Shown piece after piece: positions 37,101-48,231 of a stretch of DNA of 64,000 nt. The DNA comes from Symsagittifera roscoffensis (lineage: Eukaryota; Xenacoelomorpha; Acoela; Convolutidae), in contig NC_087063.1 of assembly GCF_963678635.1 (NCBI RefSeq), forward strand, positions 65,834,471-65,898,470, read 5' to 3'. Positions within the stretch are counted from its first letter, which is position 1, and every line of letters begins with the position of its first letter. The position numbers and the translations under genes are program-made. Under the pieces are notes generated by a model. It was given only the letters and a program-made list of their open reading frames with translations. It was not told the origin of the DNA and did no database searches.

Positions 37101-40100
37101 TCAATAGTTTTTCAAAATAGTGAAATTATCAACGTACTGCTTGTGTGATAGGACTTCCTGCATGATTTTGATAGATATCTTTTTCAGCTCTAGACTCTCT
37201 GACATCTCGGACACTGCATGGTATGCCAACCAACGGATGCATGCATTCTTCAGAAGGTTGATGTTGTGCAGCTCCGACAACTGACAGAATGTGCCCACGT
37301 TGTCCACTGTGATGTTGCACATCATTATCTCTATGCATCTGCAAAAAAATGAGTTACCAAGCTTCAATAAGCAGCCACAAATTGTGTCAATCATATATGC
37401 CAATTTAAAAAGTTTCAGAATAAGTTTTCTCGACACTGGATTATTTGGGACTTTTTACGCTTGCGATTAGCAAGCGTTATCAAATCGGAATGTAGTCTTT
37501 TTTTTCGGGTTAACAACTAGTTTAACAAAATCAGTTGAATCAATATGCCTAATTCAAAATTCAACTACTGCGTGGGTACTAGTTACTACAGGGTAGTTTC
37601 AGGGGGACTTGAAACTTTCTAAAGTTTTTTTCTACACAATCAGTTTTTTTTCGGCTCAAAGATGGTGTCTGCTCGAAGATTGTCTTAATTGGAATGTTTT
37701 CCTAGAACTCGTGTTTGATAAAAACAGGTATTATGAAAGGGTATGGGACTTTTTATGTTTTTTTTGAGACGCTTTGAAAATTTTATCCTCTTTTGCAAAA
37801 ATTTTAATTTTTTTTCTCTCAAAAAACCCTTCTTCCAATTTTCGAAAAAGGGGCATCTATAGAAAGACCATCTACATTCTTGTGTGGCTTCATACTGGTC
37901 TCACTTTTTTGTCTACAGCCTTTTAAAAGTCCCTGGGGGGATATTTGATCTACATTTTTTGATTTTTTTTTGGTTTCTCAAAAACAAGCCTACCAAATCT
38001 GAAATTTTGGTTTTAATTTAAAAAACGGATCCAAAAGCTGCCCTCCATAAGCGGCAACGCCCAATTTTTTTACACGATAAAGTTATGACCCTCGGAATTG
38101 TCAAATTATTGATTTTTTGGCCGTTTTGAATCTTTTCCATTTCGTTCTCAAAAACTAGCCAAATTTTAACCACCCTGCAGTGGCGGCTCTTCACATTTTT
38201 TCAATACAAAAATTTATCGTCCTCGGAAAAATCAATTTTTTGATTTTTGAGCGATTATTTTTCTAAATTTTATAAACGCAACTACGCCCAAATTTTTTTG
38301 ATACAGAAAATTGAGGTCTTCGGAAAGTCAAAACTTTGATTTCTTTACTGTTTTTTGAAGCTTCATGACATTTCTCGAGGAGCACCCTGCCAAATCTGGG
38401 TTTCTGATTTCAATTGAAATTACAGGTTGGGTGTATCTCTTCTGCATAAGCGGCTACGCCCAATTTTTATAATACAAAAACTATGATTCTCGGAATAGTC
38501 AACTTCCTGTTTTTTTGGCCGTTTTTTGGACTTTTCTCGATAACTATCCTGCCAAACCTCATATCATATGTTTCATCGACATAGCAGGCTGTTGCAAAGT
38601 TATCTTTATTATTTCTTTTGACCAATTTTTAGGAAGAAAGTTGTGGCCTTCAGACAAGTAAAAGTTTTGAATATTTGACCGTTTACTGGAAGTTTTTGTA
38701 CTCTACTCAAAAATTACCGAGCCAATTCTTGAAGTTTTCAATCCAGAAACTCAATTTTGGGAATTTTCCCTAGTCTACCGACCACGACCTGCTCTTATAG
38801 GTTTCGAAAAGTCATTTTTTGATTTTTGTCCGTTTTTAGAAATTTTTTGAAATTTCTTTACAACTACCTATCATATCTGAGATGAAAATTTCAATCGGAA
38901 CAAGCGTTTGCGCAAATTTTTCCTGCAGAGGCAGCTACTTCGTGAGACAAAAGTTGTTTTTGGTGAAATTCAAAAGTTTCGAACATTTTTACTCCTCTCA
39001 ATTATTTTTTAAGAGAAAAAACTAAGGTTTTGGGCAAAGTCCAATTTTTGAAATTACGCATTTTGACCCGCATCAGTATAACCTTCAAACTCCAGCATCA
39101 GTATAAAACTTTGACACGCATCAGTATAACCTTCAAACACGTACCTCGAGCTTTAGCAGGGCCCTAGATGTCTTCCATCGAGACATACAAAAATTTTGGT
39201 ACACCTAGTTTTTTCAACGTTTTACATTTTTTTTGATCTATGCCTTTTTATGATTATGTTGTATGGCAAGTGATGCAAAGCTAAGCTTCGCCTGTGTGTG
39301 ACCACAGCTCCAATCACAACTGAACCTGATATTTCACAGGCTATTAACCCTAACGCTTCAGCATCATATACCACTCGACCTCACCTGAAAATAACTTGTG
39401 CGACCTGTCTTTGTGAGGAAAAAACCAACTCCCTTAAACATAAGTCCCCTTCAATTTTCAGTGGTCACAAAAAAATGTAAGTAATCATGTGTTAAATTGT
39501 CGGTCCAGTAGATTATCACGTTCGCTTATGATTGTGTATGCTCTTACGTATATTTGAGATGTCTGAATTTGAGAAATTTGGCAGCCTCGAACACTTCGGG
39601 GGCTTCAACTGGAGTCAAAGTCATGGAGTGCAGGTAAAGATTTGCCAAAGCAATGGCAACTCCTATAACAGAACGAAACAAGGGTAGCTGGTTGCTCTGA
39701 AACTAACACAGAATGTAACTATCTTAATCAACAATAAAGAAGAATTGAGAGAAAAGTTGCAATAAATTGAGGGAAAAAAAGATTTTCGTAGAAATTCAGC
39801 TGACAAAATGACAAAATTTGCTGACAAAATGACAAAATTTCAAAATTTGTTGACACAATTACAGAACGTACTATACCGTTACAACTCATTGTTCTTATGT
39901 TTCAAGTAAAAAATGTTCATCATTGTCAAAAAGAGAGTTTTATCTAAGATTTGAGTCCAAGAAATTTTACCGAGGTCGATTTGAGTCTTAATTGCAAAAA
40001 CTATCAGTAAAGAAATTTCTACCAATAGAATTTTCATTGAAATAGTGAAAATGCATAGGAAAATGCACACCCTAGGCCATAATTCATTCCCACTTGGGCA

Positions 40101-43100
40101 AATGGTCGCAACAATAACCTCCGTTCATGAGCTGAGTGGGATAAAAACTCCTATATCACTCAGGAGAACTGCTAGCACGAAGCATGATATAAATTTTCAA
40201 AAGTATAGCTGAGTTTATATATAAAAAAAGAATATATAACCATCTCTCATTGAAAGTGCTCCGAATTCAAAAAAAAAACAAACAGGTGACTTTCAAGTTT
40301 TCAATTTGAGTATTTTTTTACTCAATATGATTAAAAAGAATCCTGAATTAAACATAAGTGGAGTAGAAAAATGATAAAAAGTTTTTAAAAAAAAAACTTA
40401 TAAATGTAAAATTTTTGCCCAATTCGCTAATTTTTATTTGTAAAGACTGGCTGAAATAGTTTAAACAACTGAAATCAATAACAAGTAAAACAAGACTGCC
40501 CGTATCAGGGCGAAACCCTGAATGTTCCGACTGCCCTTTCAGGTATATGGAGCAGTGATAGCATGAAAAAATTATATGTAAAAAAATCAAATAAAAGTTG
40601 TGAAAAAAAAATTGAAATTGTTTGTGAGAATTATCCCCCCATACGCCATATAATACAAAGTGATAAACTTCGCTCCTAGTAACAAATCATTTATGGCACA
40701 TAAGCTTTCTTCAACCAATTTGGAACAATTTCTACGAAGGATTGAATCCCTGCGTATGCGTTAAAAGCGCTAAATATATTGCGCATTAATTGTCCTGAAT
40801 TGGCCAAAATGGCTTTGTTAAAACCCCCATAACTTTACAAAAAATGATCACAGTTAAAATATATATTTTTTTCAAATTCAAGCTCAGGAATACAATACCT
40901 TTTGAATGATATAAAAAAAATCTTGTCAAAAATGGCTAGTTGAAAAATCGAAATTTGTCTGAAGAAAAAAAACCCACCCCGAGCACAAATATTCCGTCAC
41001 TTTCGTTAAGAAAATTGAAAAAACAAGACTGCTCGTATCATGGCAAAGCCCTGAATAATCCCACTGCTGGCCATTATTGGTCTCAAATAGTTTTTGGTTG
41101 ATGAAATGTCGACAAACTAGGAATTTCATGCTGATAACTTCAAATCGTAAGTGTTAAAATTGAGTTGTGTTTGTAACTATTAAGACCAATTAGCTCGCCT
41201 CATTCCATTTTGGACTAATTGTTCTGACTTTCGATACGATTTGACGCAATTGTTTTATATTATTCGAAAAACATTGCTGTCCTGAGCTCAAACTTGAAAA
41301 TATATTTCACCTGCGATCGTTTTTCGTAAAGTTGTTGGGGTTTAAAGATTGCCATTTTGGCCAATTTGGGACAATTAACACGCAATATATTTCGCTCTAT
41401 TAACGCGTAAGCGGAGAGTTAATCCGTCTTAAAATTGTTACAACTTGGTTGAAAGAAACTTATTTGCCATAATTGATTTGTTACAAGGAGCGAAATCCAT
41501 TCTTTTATACTTTGTATGTGTGGGGGGATGATTTTCACAAAAAAAAACATTCAAATTTTAGAAAAAAAAATTTTTCATTTTTTTTTCTTTCATTTAATTT
41601 TCAAATGTTATTACTGCTCCACAAAACTTTAAAAGGCAGTCGGAACATTCAAGGCTTCGCCCTGATACGAGTAGTCTTGTTTGTATTTCGAGAAAATCCG
41701 TCCTTTTAGCCAGCAATTTTGACTGGAAGTTTCTAATGTATCTGAAAACTGTTGATGTTTTGAGCAGAAAATCAAAAAAATTGCTCGTATCAGAGCAAAG
41801 CCTTGAATGTTCCGACTGCCTTTCAAGGTCTGTGGAGCAGTAATAACATGCAAAAGTTAAATGTAATAGAATGAAATGATATTTTGGTAATTTGAGAATT
41901 TCTGTAAAATTTATCACCCCACACGCCATATAAAGTACAAAGTGATAGATTTTGTTTCTAGTAACAAATCAATTAAAGCAAATAAGCTTCCTTAAACTAA
42001 TTTGGAACAATTTCTAAAACGGGTTAAGTTTCTGCTTACGCGTTAAAAGCGCGAAAAAATATAACGGTTCTTTGTCCCAAGTTGGCCAAAATGGCAATCT
42101 TTAAACCCCCATAAACTTGCAAAAATTGATCACAGGTGAAATATATGTTCAAATTTACGCCCAGGACAAGAATATTTTTTGACTGATAAAAAAAATCTGT
42201 CAAAAATGGCTAGTTAAAAAGTCGAAATTTGTCTGCAGAAAAATAACCGCCCCGAGCACAGATAATCCAGTAGTTTCGTTATGAAAGTTGGAACAACAAT
42301 AACCTTAGAGTTATGTTTAAAAGCCTTTTCCCCTCGCTATACTTGCTATACTCGCTCAAAGTTAGACTGAAAAGCTAAACTTTTAAACTGGTTTTCTTCG
42401 ACACTGAATTAGCTTTTTCAAATTTTTGATGTCGACCGACTCACGACTGAAAGGGCTTTAATATGACATATCACTTGAGCCATTCTGATGATTATTTGTG
42501 GTGCTTGTTTTTTGCGTCAAATTTTTTTTTCAAACTGAAACAAACCCCCAAAAAAATTCCTCCCCAGTTTCAATTTCTTTTTTTACAAAGCTGAATTTGT
42601 TTTCGAAGAATTTTAAAAAAGTCTCACATCCAATTTGATTTTTGCATTTACTACTGAGGTGATAACATTATTATTTGTTGGTCAGAATATTTTTATATTA
42701 ATCAACCGGCTTTTCTTCTGATTAATTGAACTCTTCTAACCATTAGCTGTAACTTTGTACCCTAGATTGTCAGGTATTGTTAGAGTGTATCTAGGAAGGG
42801 TCTCCAGCAGGACTGCTGACACTTCCCTAGTCATCGAATGAACATCGCGACAACGTTGTGAGAATGTGTTCACTCGCACTACCTCTTTCACGAGTCCATG
42901 TGCCATTCTGAAAGAAACTTCAGTTAAAAATCAGTCAGTAATAAGCGCACTGCATTGTTTTGCCGACTATTTTAGGCCAGCTGTTTTGAATGCTGAAGTT
43001 CTCCCCAAAACCTCATAGAGACCCAGTTAAGCCAAAAAAACCGAGTAGCAGCAATTTTAGCACCAGATGTTCTAGGTAATTTTTTAGTAAAGTTTTGGAC

Positions 43101-46100
43101 GACAAATGTAGTTTTTGCGCCCTCCGCCCCATTCACTTTAAATGTAGCCATCAACGGCCATTCAAAAAATTTTGAAGACACTCTCCAGATAATGGTGCTG
43201 TGAGAAAAATATACTTGTCACATTGGAACCTGATCTAAACTACATTTTATTATTGGATAAATTAGATTTTTTACCACTGTAAAATATTTAATATTAACCA
43301 ATCATAATCCATCTAACTAACAACCCACTTATTTGTAAGTGCTGAAATTACATGTAATTTCAGCACCAGAGAGATTTGAATTTAACTTAGAAATTAGTTT
43401 CTCCAAGAGAACTTCAGTAGTTGCAATAAGCCAGTATACTCTAGATCTATTGAGCCTAGCAGAGACTAGTTAAACACCCTGAGACTAGTAGATATAAGAG
43501 TAAAGATTAGGATCGGTATTAGACTAAGAAGTTGCACGAATCTATCCGGCCGAAAATAAGATAGCGTGACGAGCAGACGGTGTAGCCTATCCGAAATTAC
43601 TCTATGAGTTAACCACATCGGTCCTAACTCAACATTTGATAATTAGTTGAATCATTTATTATTATTTGCTTGAAAAAAATGTACTTGACTCACAGCATTG
43701 ATTGTCGTTTTGTGAACTGTCGCTTGGCTGACTTGAGTCCGGCGGCGTTGGTTCGACCCCCGCCCAGGATCAGTCGGTGGAGGAATTTGGATCGAATCAA
43801 CACCGAGTAGTTCAGTTCGAAGTCGAAACCAAAACAATTCAGGAAGAACTCTAAAAATTGAATTCTTTGATTTGGTTCGGGCGTATTTATGGAAAGGGAG
43901 GGTCCGGAGTAGTGGGGAGGACTTTTTTCTTTCAACGATTTCACCCCCTCATCAACCAAAAGATTGACATTCAGTTTTGGTCAAATTAGGGTCTTTATAG
44001 TGATTTGCGAGAACTCGGAAAACCATTTTGGTCGACCTAAAAAAGTAGACAAAATTTTCAAGCATTTTTTGAAAACTCACCCCCTCGAGAAAGTCTTAGA
44101 TTCACCCCTGATTTGGTTTATTAATTGTATAACTCTCGGTACATTGCTTTCTTCAATTTTTAATTAGATACTTGAGATAAAAGCTTGAACTGAAAATTCC
44201 TTGTTTAAACTTGGTAGAAGACATAAAACAGTTCTATACGGTGCAATAAAGGGTATTAGTTTTTACTAATGTGATCTTCACTAATATCATAAAAAGGTGC
44301 CTTATTTGTTCCAAATAACCAACCCGGTTTTGAGTTGTCTTCTGCAGATGTGGGCAATGGAGTGAATGATCTGACTGTAACTGGTTTGGGCTCACGTTCA
44401 GTTTCCGTCAGAGCTCTGCAAAATTTATTTGCATGATAAACTTAACGAATAGTTAACGAATGTTAATTAAATTTAAGCAATTTTTCCATGAGGGAAAAAA
44501 CCAACATACGAGCTGTTTTTAAGGAAAAACGCTGTTCTGAGCCTATGGCTAAAAAAATTCTGGGCTGGGTTGCGGTGCCTCACCCTCAAACAACAAAAAC
44601 ACTGATACAGTAGGCCTCAAACAGCTGACCTTGAGATTGTTACGCGGAGACTAAGCCGTTTCATCGTCGCTTTAAACTTAATATTTACTTAGTTTTCTAG
44701 CTTTCATTCGGTTGAAACATATATTTTTTAAGTTTTCATAGCAAGTTTCCAACATTTGTTTGCAATCGTTTCAAAAGTTCACTTAGACATAATGTTCACA
44801 ATTACCTGGTTTTTCTGCCAGAAGAGTTTGCTGTTTTCGACTGGCGAGAAATCGGGGGCAACGAAGACCCGGGTGTCTCGACTCTAGTCGGCTCTTCGCC
44901 TCCTTCGCCTGTAAACGCCAATTCGGGTTCAGCTTCGTTTGTGAGAGCCGCCTCAACATCCGAAGCTGCGTCGTCGTCAATCACTCCATAGAGATCATCT
45001 TCGTCACTTGCTGCTTTACTAAGATTGTCATTGTCTGTTGCTTCTGTTGCATAACCTGCAAGATATTAAGCTAGTAGGTTTTTCCTCTGCTAATTTTTGA
45101 TTATTATTCGGGCCACTCAGCAAGGCGGAGGAGTTTTCTAATCAACTTTTTCCCTGCAGAAGCAGGTACGATCCTTTTTTGTACAAAAACCTTACGATGC
45201 CGAAACATTTGTTGTTGGATTATTTATCGTAATGGCCCTCAAATCATGGAACTGCCATAAAAGCAAAATAGCAAGAACATAAAAAAAACAAGCATAAATT
45301 TCGTACATCATCTGTAGCTTGCCGAGGAGCGGGCGGCCGCGTTCGTTCAGTCTTAGTTTAATTTTTTTTATAAGCTCTCTTTTTGGTACTTTTATATGCC
45401 AGCTATTTTTGGTTAACCAACCTCAACTTTTTTTCAAACAGCACCATTTGAGGGGAGATAGTGTCGAAAAACCAGCGCGCGCAGCAAAATAGGGTCTTTG
45501 GGTTCAAACTGGTCAATCTAAAAAATTTCGCAAAATACTGCTCGACTACTCCTCCCTAGAAAAACTCTCGTGCACACTACGTCATTTAAGATACTAAAAC
45601 CAATAGAAGCAGAAAAATTGAAAGTCAATCAATCCCCCCCTTTCCCAGTCCAAACAGCCCCCCCCCCCAGACCCCTTGCTCTTTCACGTGGTGTCTCACC
45701 TAGGGGGTCGACTTTGGAGAATATTTCTGCTGAGGGTATGTGTACAGTGGCTCTGACTGCCTGGGAGGAGCCGAGGAGGTCAGTGCCCAGCCACGTGGAC
45801 AGTCTCCACCTGTTAGTGTGTCCCACCTGACTCCTGATTCTGTTCTTCCAACCGATCGTCGGCTAAAACAACACTCGGATAAGTGGATGGACCGATTTCA
45901 GCCCCTGAACTTTAATCTTCCTGGATTTAGTTACCCTGGACCAATTTAGCTCCCTTCCCACAACGATTCGTTTTTGTTCTGTCTGTTCATATAAGACTCC
46001 ACATTTGGCGTTTCTAGTTTTTGTCGAACTTTTTGAAAACTCTACATTTTCCCCCGTGTTTTTGCATCCATTGATTTTTTTGGATCAAAGCTTAGGAGTC

Positions 46101-46188
46101 ACATGATCATGCACGTACTTTCTGAGGTATGTCTTTCATGTTCTTGGCGCGAGGCATCAGAGCTCGATAAGGCGCAGTTGCAACATCC
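34137..46188 (-). CDS. BTB-BACK domain protein, germ-cell-less/BTBD16 type, 5' incomplete
   Basis: Fourteen exons chain with matching phases: 46188-46119, 45826-45700, 45055-44806, 44415-44324, 43850-43694, 42907-42741, 39662-39548, 37338-37138, 36931-36815, 36491-36311, 36015-35776, 35498-35304, 34617-34474 and 34403-34137, about 773 residues. Exons 2-4 encode an acidic, probably disordered region (ASDEDDLYGVIDDDAASD). Exons 5-7 give the BTB fold (RYTLTIPDNLGYKV and ALANLYLHSMTLTPVEAPEV). Exons 8-9 give the BACK region (LKNACIRWLAYHAV and LYTMLCSWLYLQ). Exon 10 matches the germ-cell-less block ending QNWLLNL. Such proteins are commonly CUL3 adaptors; that role is inferred. The exact paralogue is unsettled. 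The first coding exons lie upstream of a giant retroelement in the preceding intron. Exon 4's donor and the small last intron are the weakest joins. Confidence 0.68.
37970..39060. repeat. Decayed tandem array inside an intron
   Basis: Five to seven very imperfect units of roughly 110-190 bp repeat the order CGGCTACGCCCAATTTTT, CTCGGAA, TTTTTGGCCGTTTTTTG and CTGCCAAATCT. It lies between exons 7 and 8 of the BTB-BACK gene. Confidence 0.55.
40493..41011 (+). repeat. Dispersed repeat family A copy
   Basis: It begins GACTGCCCGTATCAGGG and ends in CCGAGCACAAATATTCCG. A 46-bp head-like fragment (GACTGCTCGTATCATGGC) follows at about 41025. Confidence 0.6.
41219..41680 (-). repeat. Dispersed repeat family A copy
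   Basis: An inverse copy starts GTTCTGACTTTCGATACG and ends CCTGATACGAGTAGTC. It lies between two copies in the opposite orientation. Confidence 0.6.
41781..42296 (+). repeat. Dispersed repeat family A copy
   Basis: A third clustered copy begins TTGCTCGTATCAGAGC and ends AAAGTTGGAACA. A minus-strand fragment of repeat B follows at 42305-42560. Confidence 0.6.
43224..43631 (+). mobile_element. Solo LTR with ACAT target duplication
   Basis: A 408-bp sequence begins TGGAACCTGATC and ends CCTAACTCA. It is flanked on both sides by ACAT (43220-43223 and 43632-43635). It is an inverted, diverged copy of the 410-bp LTR at 46232-46641. No internal retroelement sequence remains, so it is a solo LTR left by recombination between two LTRs. 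It lies in an intron of the BTB-BACK gene, antisense to the gene. Confidence 0.8.
44487..44672 (-). repeat. tRNA-derived SINE, copy 2
   Basis: It shares with 13440-13668 the order of phrases CTGGGCTGGG, CCTCACCCTCAAACAAC, GTAGGCCTCAAAC and GCGGAGAC. It is more decayed, and both internal promoter boxes are damaged. Confidence 0.5.
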
Positions 46189-46231
46189 CTGAAACAAATC
46201 ATTACACTATTAAAAGGGGAACCAAAGAAAT

Positions 46232-46641
46232 TGAGTTAGGACCGATGGGTATAACTCATAGAGTAATTTCGGATAGGGTACACCGTCTGCTCGTCACGCT
46301 ATCTTATTTTCGGCCGGATAGATTCGTGCAACTTCTTAGTCTAATACCGATCCTAATCTTACTCTTATACTATCTAGTCTCAGGTTGTTTAACTAGTCTC
46401 TGCTAGGCTCAATAGATCTAGGGTATACTGGTTTATTGCGGCTGCTGAAGTACTCGGGAGAGTTTAACTAATTTCTAAGTTAAATTCAAATCTCTCTGGT
46501 TCTGAAATTACAAGTAATTCCAGCACTTACAAATAAGTGGGTTGTTAGTTGTATGGATCATGATTGGTTAATATTAAATACTTTACAGTGGTAAAATATC
46601 TAATTTATCCAATCATAAAATGTAGTTTAGATCAGGTTCCA
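46232..46641 (-). repeat. 3' LTR of the giant retroelement
   Basis: It has TG...CA ends (TGGAACC to AACTCA in element sense) and is the same sequence family as the solo LTR at 43224-43631. In element sense it contains GCAATAAACC, a candidate polyadenylation signal, and a TATAAGAG motif. The base upstream tract (GGATGGG) is a poor polypurine tract. Its outer edge is 43 bases upstream of exon 46188-46119 of the host gene. Confidence 0.78.
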
Positions 46642-48152
46642 CCCATCCGGGTTTTACAGAGTTTTTTAGAATAGTTTTTCTGTAGTTCAAAGGATGGATG
46701 ATGGACGTTGGTTTTTGGCGAACATCATATTTCTTGTGGGTTCTCTTGTTAGAGAAGTTCCAGGTTCAATCGTTGTGTCTTCTCATGACAACGACTGGGT
46801 TTTCGCAACAAACTCAAATCTGATTTCAGAATGGTTGGCTATGTCAGGTTTTTCTGTTTCATTGGTGAGAACTTCTTTGTGTTTGACCTTGTCTGGGAAT
46901 GGCGTGGAGATTGTGCGTGGAGGGGATGCCTGGTTACTCGGATCTGTACGTATACTTGAACATCGAGGTGGTCATTGGTCTAGTTCAATGAAGTCCTTTT
47001 CTGCGAAGTCAAGTCGTACTCTAAATCCTTTGAGTTGTGATTGTGAGCGGCATATTGATTGTAGTTGGCCATTCTTTCTCGAGTGTAGTAGGGTCGTTTT
47101 GTCTTTGGATGTTCGTCCTTGGTGTTGTATTCTGATCTATATATTGCATAATGTAATTTACATTTTATAAAACTTTTATTAGTTTAATATTTTTTAATTA
47201 TGATTTTAGTTAGTTGTTTTCACAAAAGCTTTTTGTTTTAGTTCAGTTATTTTAAAGAGTTACTCACCCTTGAGTAGCTCTTATTAAAAATAGGAGTATG
47301 GTCACAAAGCGTGGATGTAGCGCGGTGGGTTAGGCCGGCTATAGAGCATGCTCAGGACGTCCTCTTCTGGTGGGTTAGGCCAGGAGTGGGAGTATGATTG
47401 CATGCGGTTTTTGTGAGAGGTCCTGTTTTGTGACAACGTTTTATGTTGGGTTTGTTGTGGTTTTTCTTATGTTTTGTTGGTTGTGTCCTTTTTTCAAAAA
47501 TCAAATTGTTTGTGGTATGGGTTTGTCTTTCGACTTTTTTGTGTTTTATTATTTCTTTCTTAGACTTTATAATAGTCTTCAAAAGAATAAATTATCCAGT
47601 TTTAAACTGGGTTAATCCGGTTTGGGTACCGTTGGTTTCCTTTTCTTAGTCATGCTGTTATGCTATGTGTTGTGGTGTTTAGTAAGCTGCATTGGTTAGT
47701 TTTGTTTAGTATATAATTCCTTTCCAACCGGGTTAAAGGAAAGTTTGAAACGTGTTATCTTGTGTTAGAGTTATCGAGTTTGAAAGCTTGAAACTAAAAT
47801 TCATTATTTTAAACAATTCTTCGTGGGCGAGCTGTGCGAGTTTGGATAGAATTCTTGTGCGAGTGAATGAAAATATCAAAAGGTTAGTACTGCATTTGCT
47901 TCTTATTAATTTACTACATAGAATTTTTAATTTTATTGCTAGTTGTTGGGGAAAATTAAGTTACAAATTTTCATCATTATTAGATTTACTGCTTGTGGGG
48001 GAAAAATTTATAAATTAATTTACTGCATTGGTATTATATTTATTTAATTGTTGGTGCAAAAATTTAATAGGGTTTTAAACAGTTTGAAGAAGTTTTCAAT
48101 TTTTATTTTCCTTTGTGAATTTTTCAGATGATCGAGGATGAAGGCTAAAATT
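46642..48152 (-). other. 3' untranslated or accessory region of the retroelement
   Basis: No intact long ORF was found in element sense. A stretch at about 46690-47185 reads in two overlapping frames with element-like N/K/T-rich composition but with stop codons, for example a frame open from about 47185 to 46989. A basic 76-codon frame lies at 47582-47352 (K/T/H-rich). These may be remnants of a further accessory gene or chance; the evidence is weak. Confidence 0.35.
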
Positions 48153-48228
48153 CTAAAGAAAACATGGATAAAGAATGGTGAGTTTCTAATATTTAAATTA
48201 GTTAGTAATATGTATAATTCATACTTAC
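48153..48228 (-). other. Putative 76-nt intron downstream of the accessory ORF
   Basis: In element sense a consensus donor CAG|GTAAGTATG begins 3 nt after the stop codon of the 604-codon ORF. A perfect TACTAAC branch-point motif (48201-48207) and an acceptor TTTTCTTTAG follow. All three signals are strong and correctly spaced. Confidence 0.6.
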
Positions 48229-48231
48229 CTG

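Noticed and set aside
42972-43181. Extra BTB-BACK exon or separate 69-codon gene
   Set aside because: Phase between the flanking exons is already satisfied without it, and the sequence has no BTB features.
43224-43631. Foldback element formed with 46232-46641
   Set aside because: TG...CA ends, own ACAT duplication and equal length fit two independent LTRs better than one inverted-repeat element.
45570-45830. 86-codon plus-strand ORF
   Set aside because: It is the shadow of exon 45826-45700 of the minus-strand BTB-BACK gene, extended by a poly-C run.
46694-47170. 158-codon plus-strand ORF
   Set aside because: It lies antisense inside the retroelement's 3' region, has no recognisable domain, and its openness follows from a stop-poor complementary strand.
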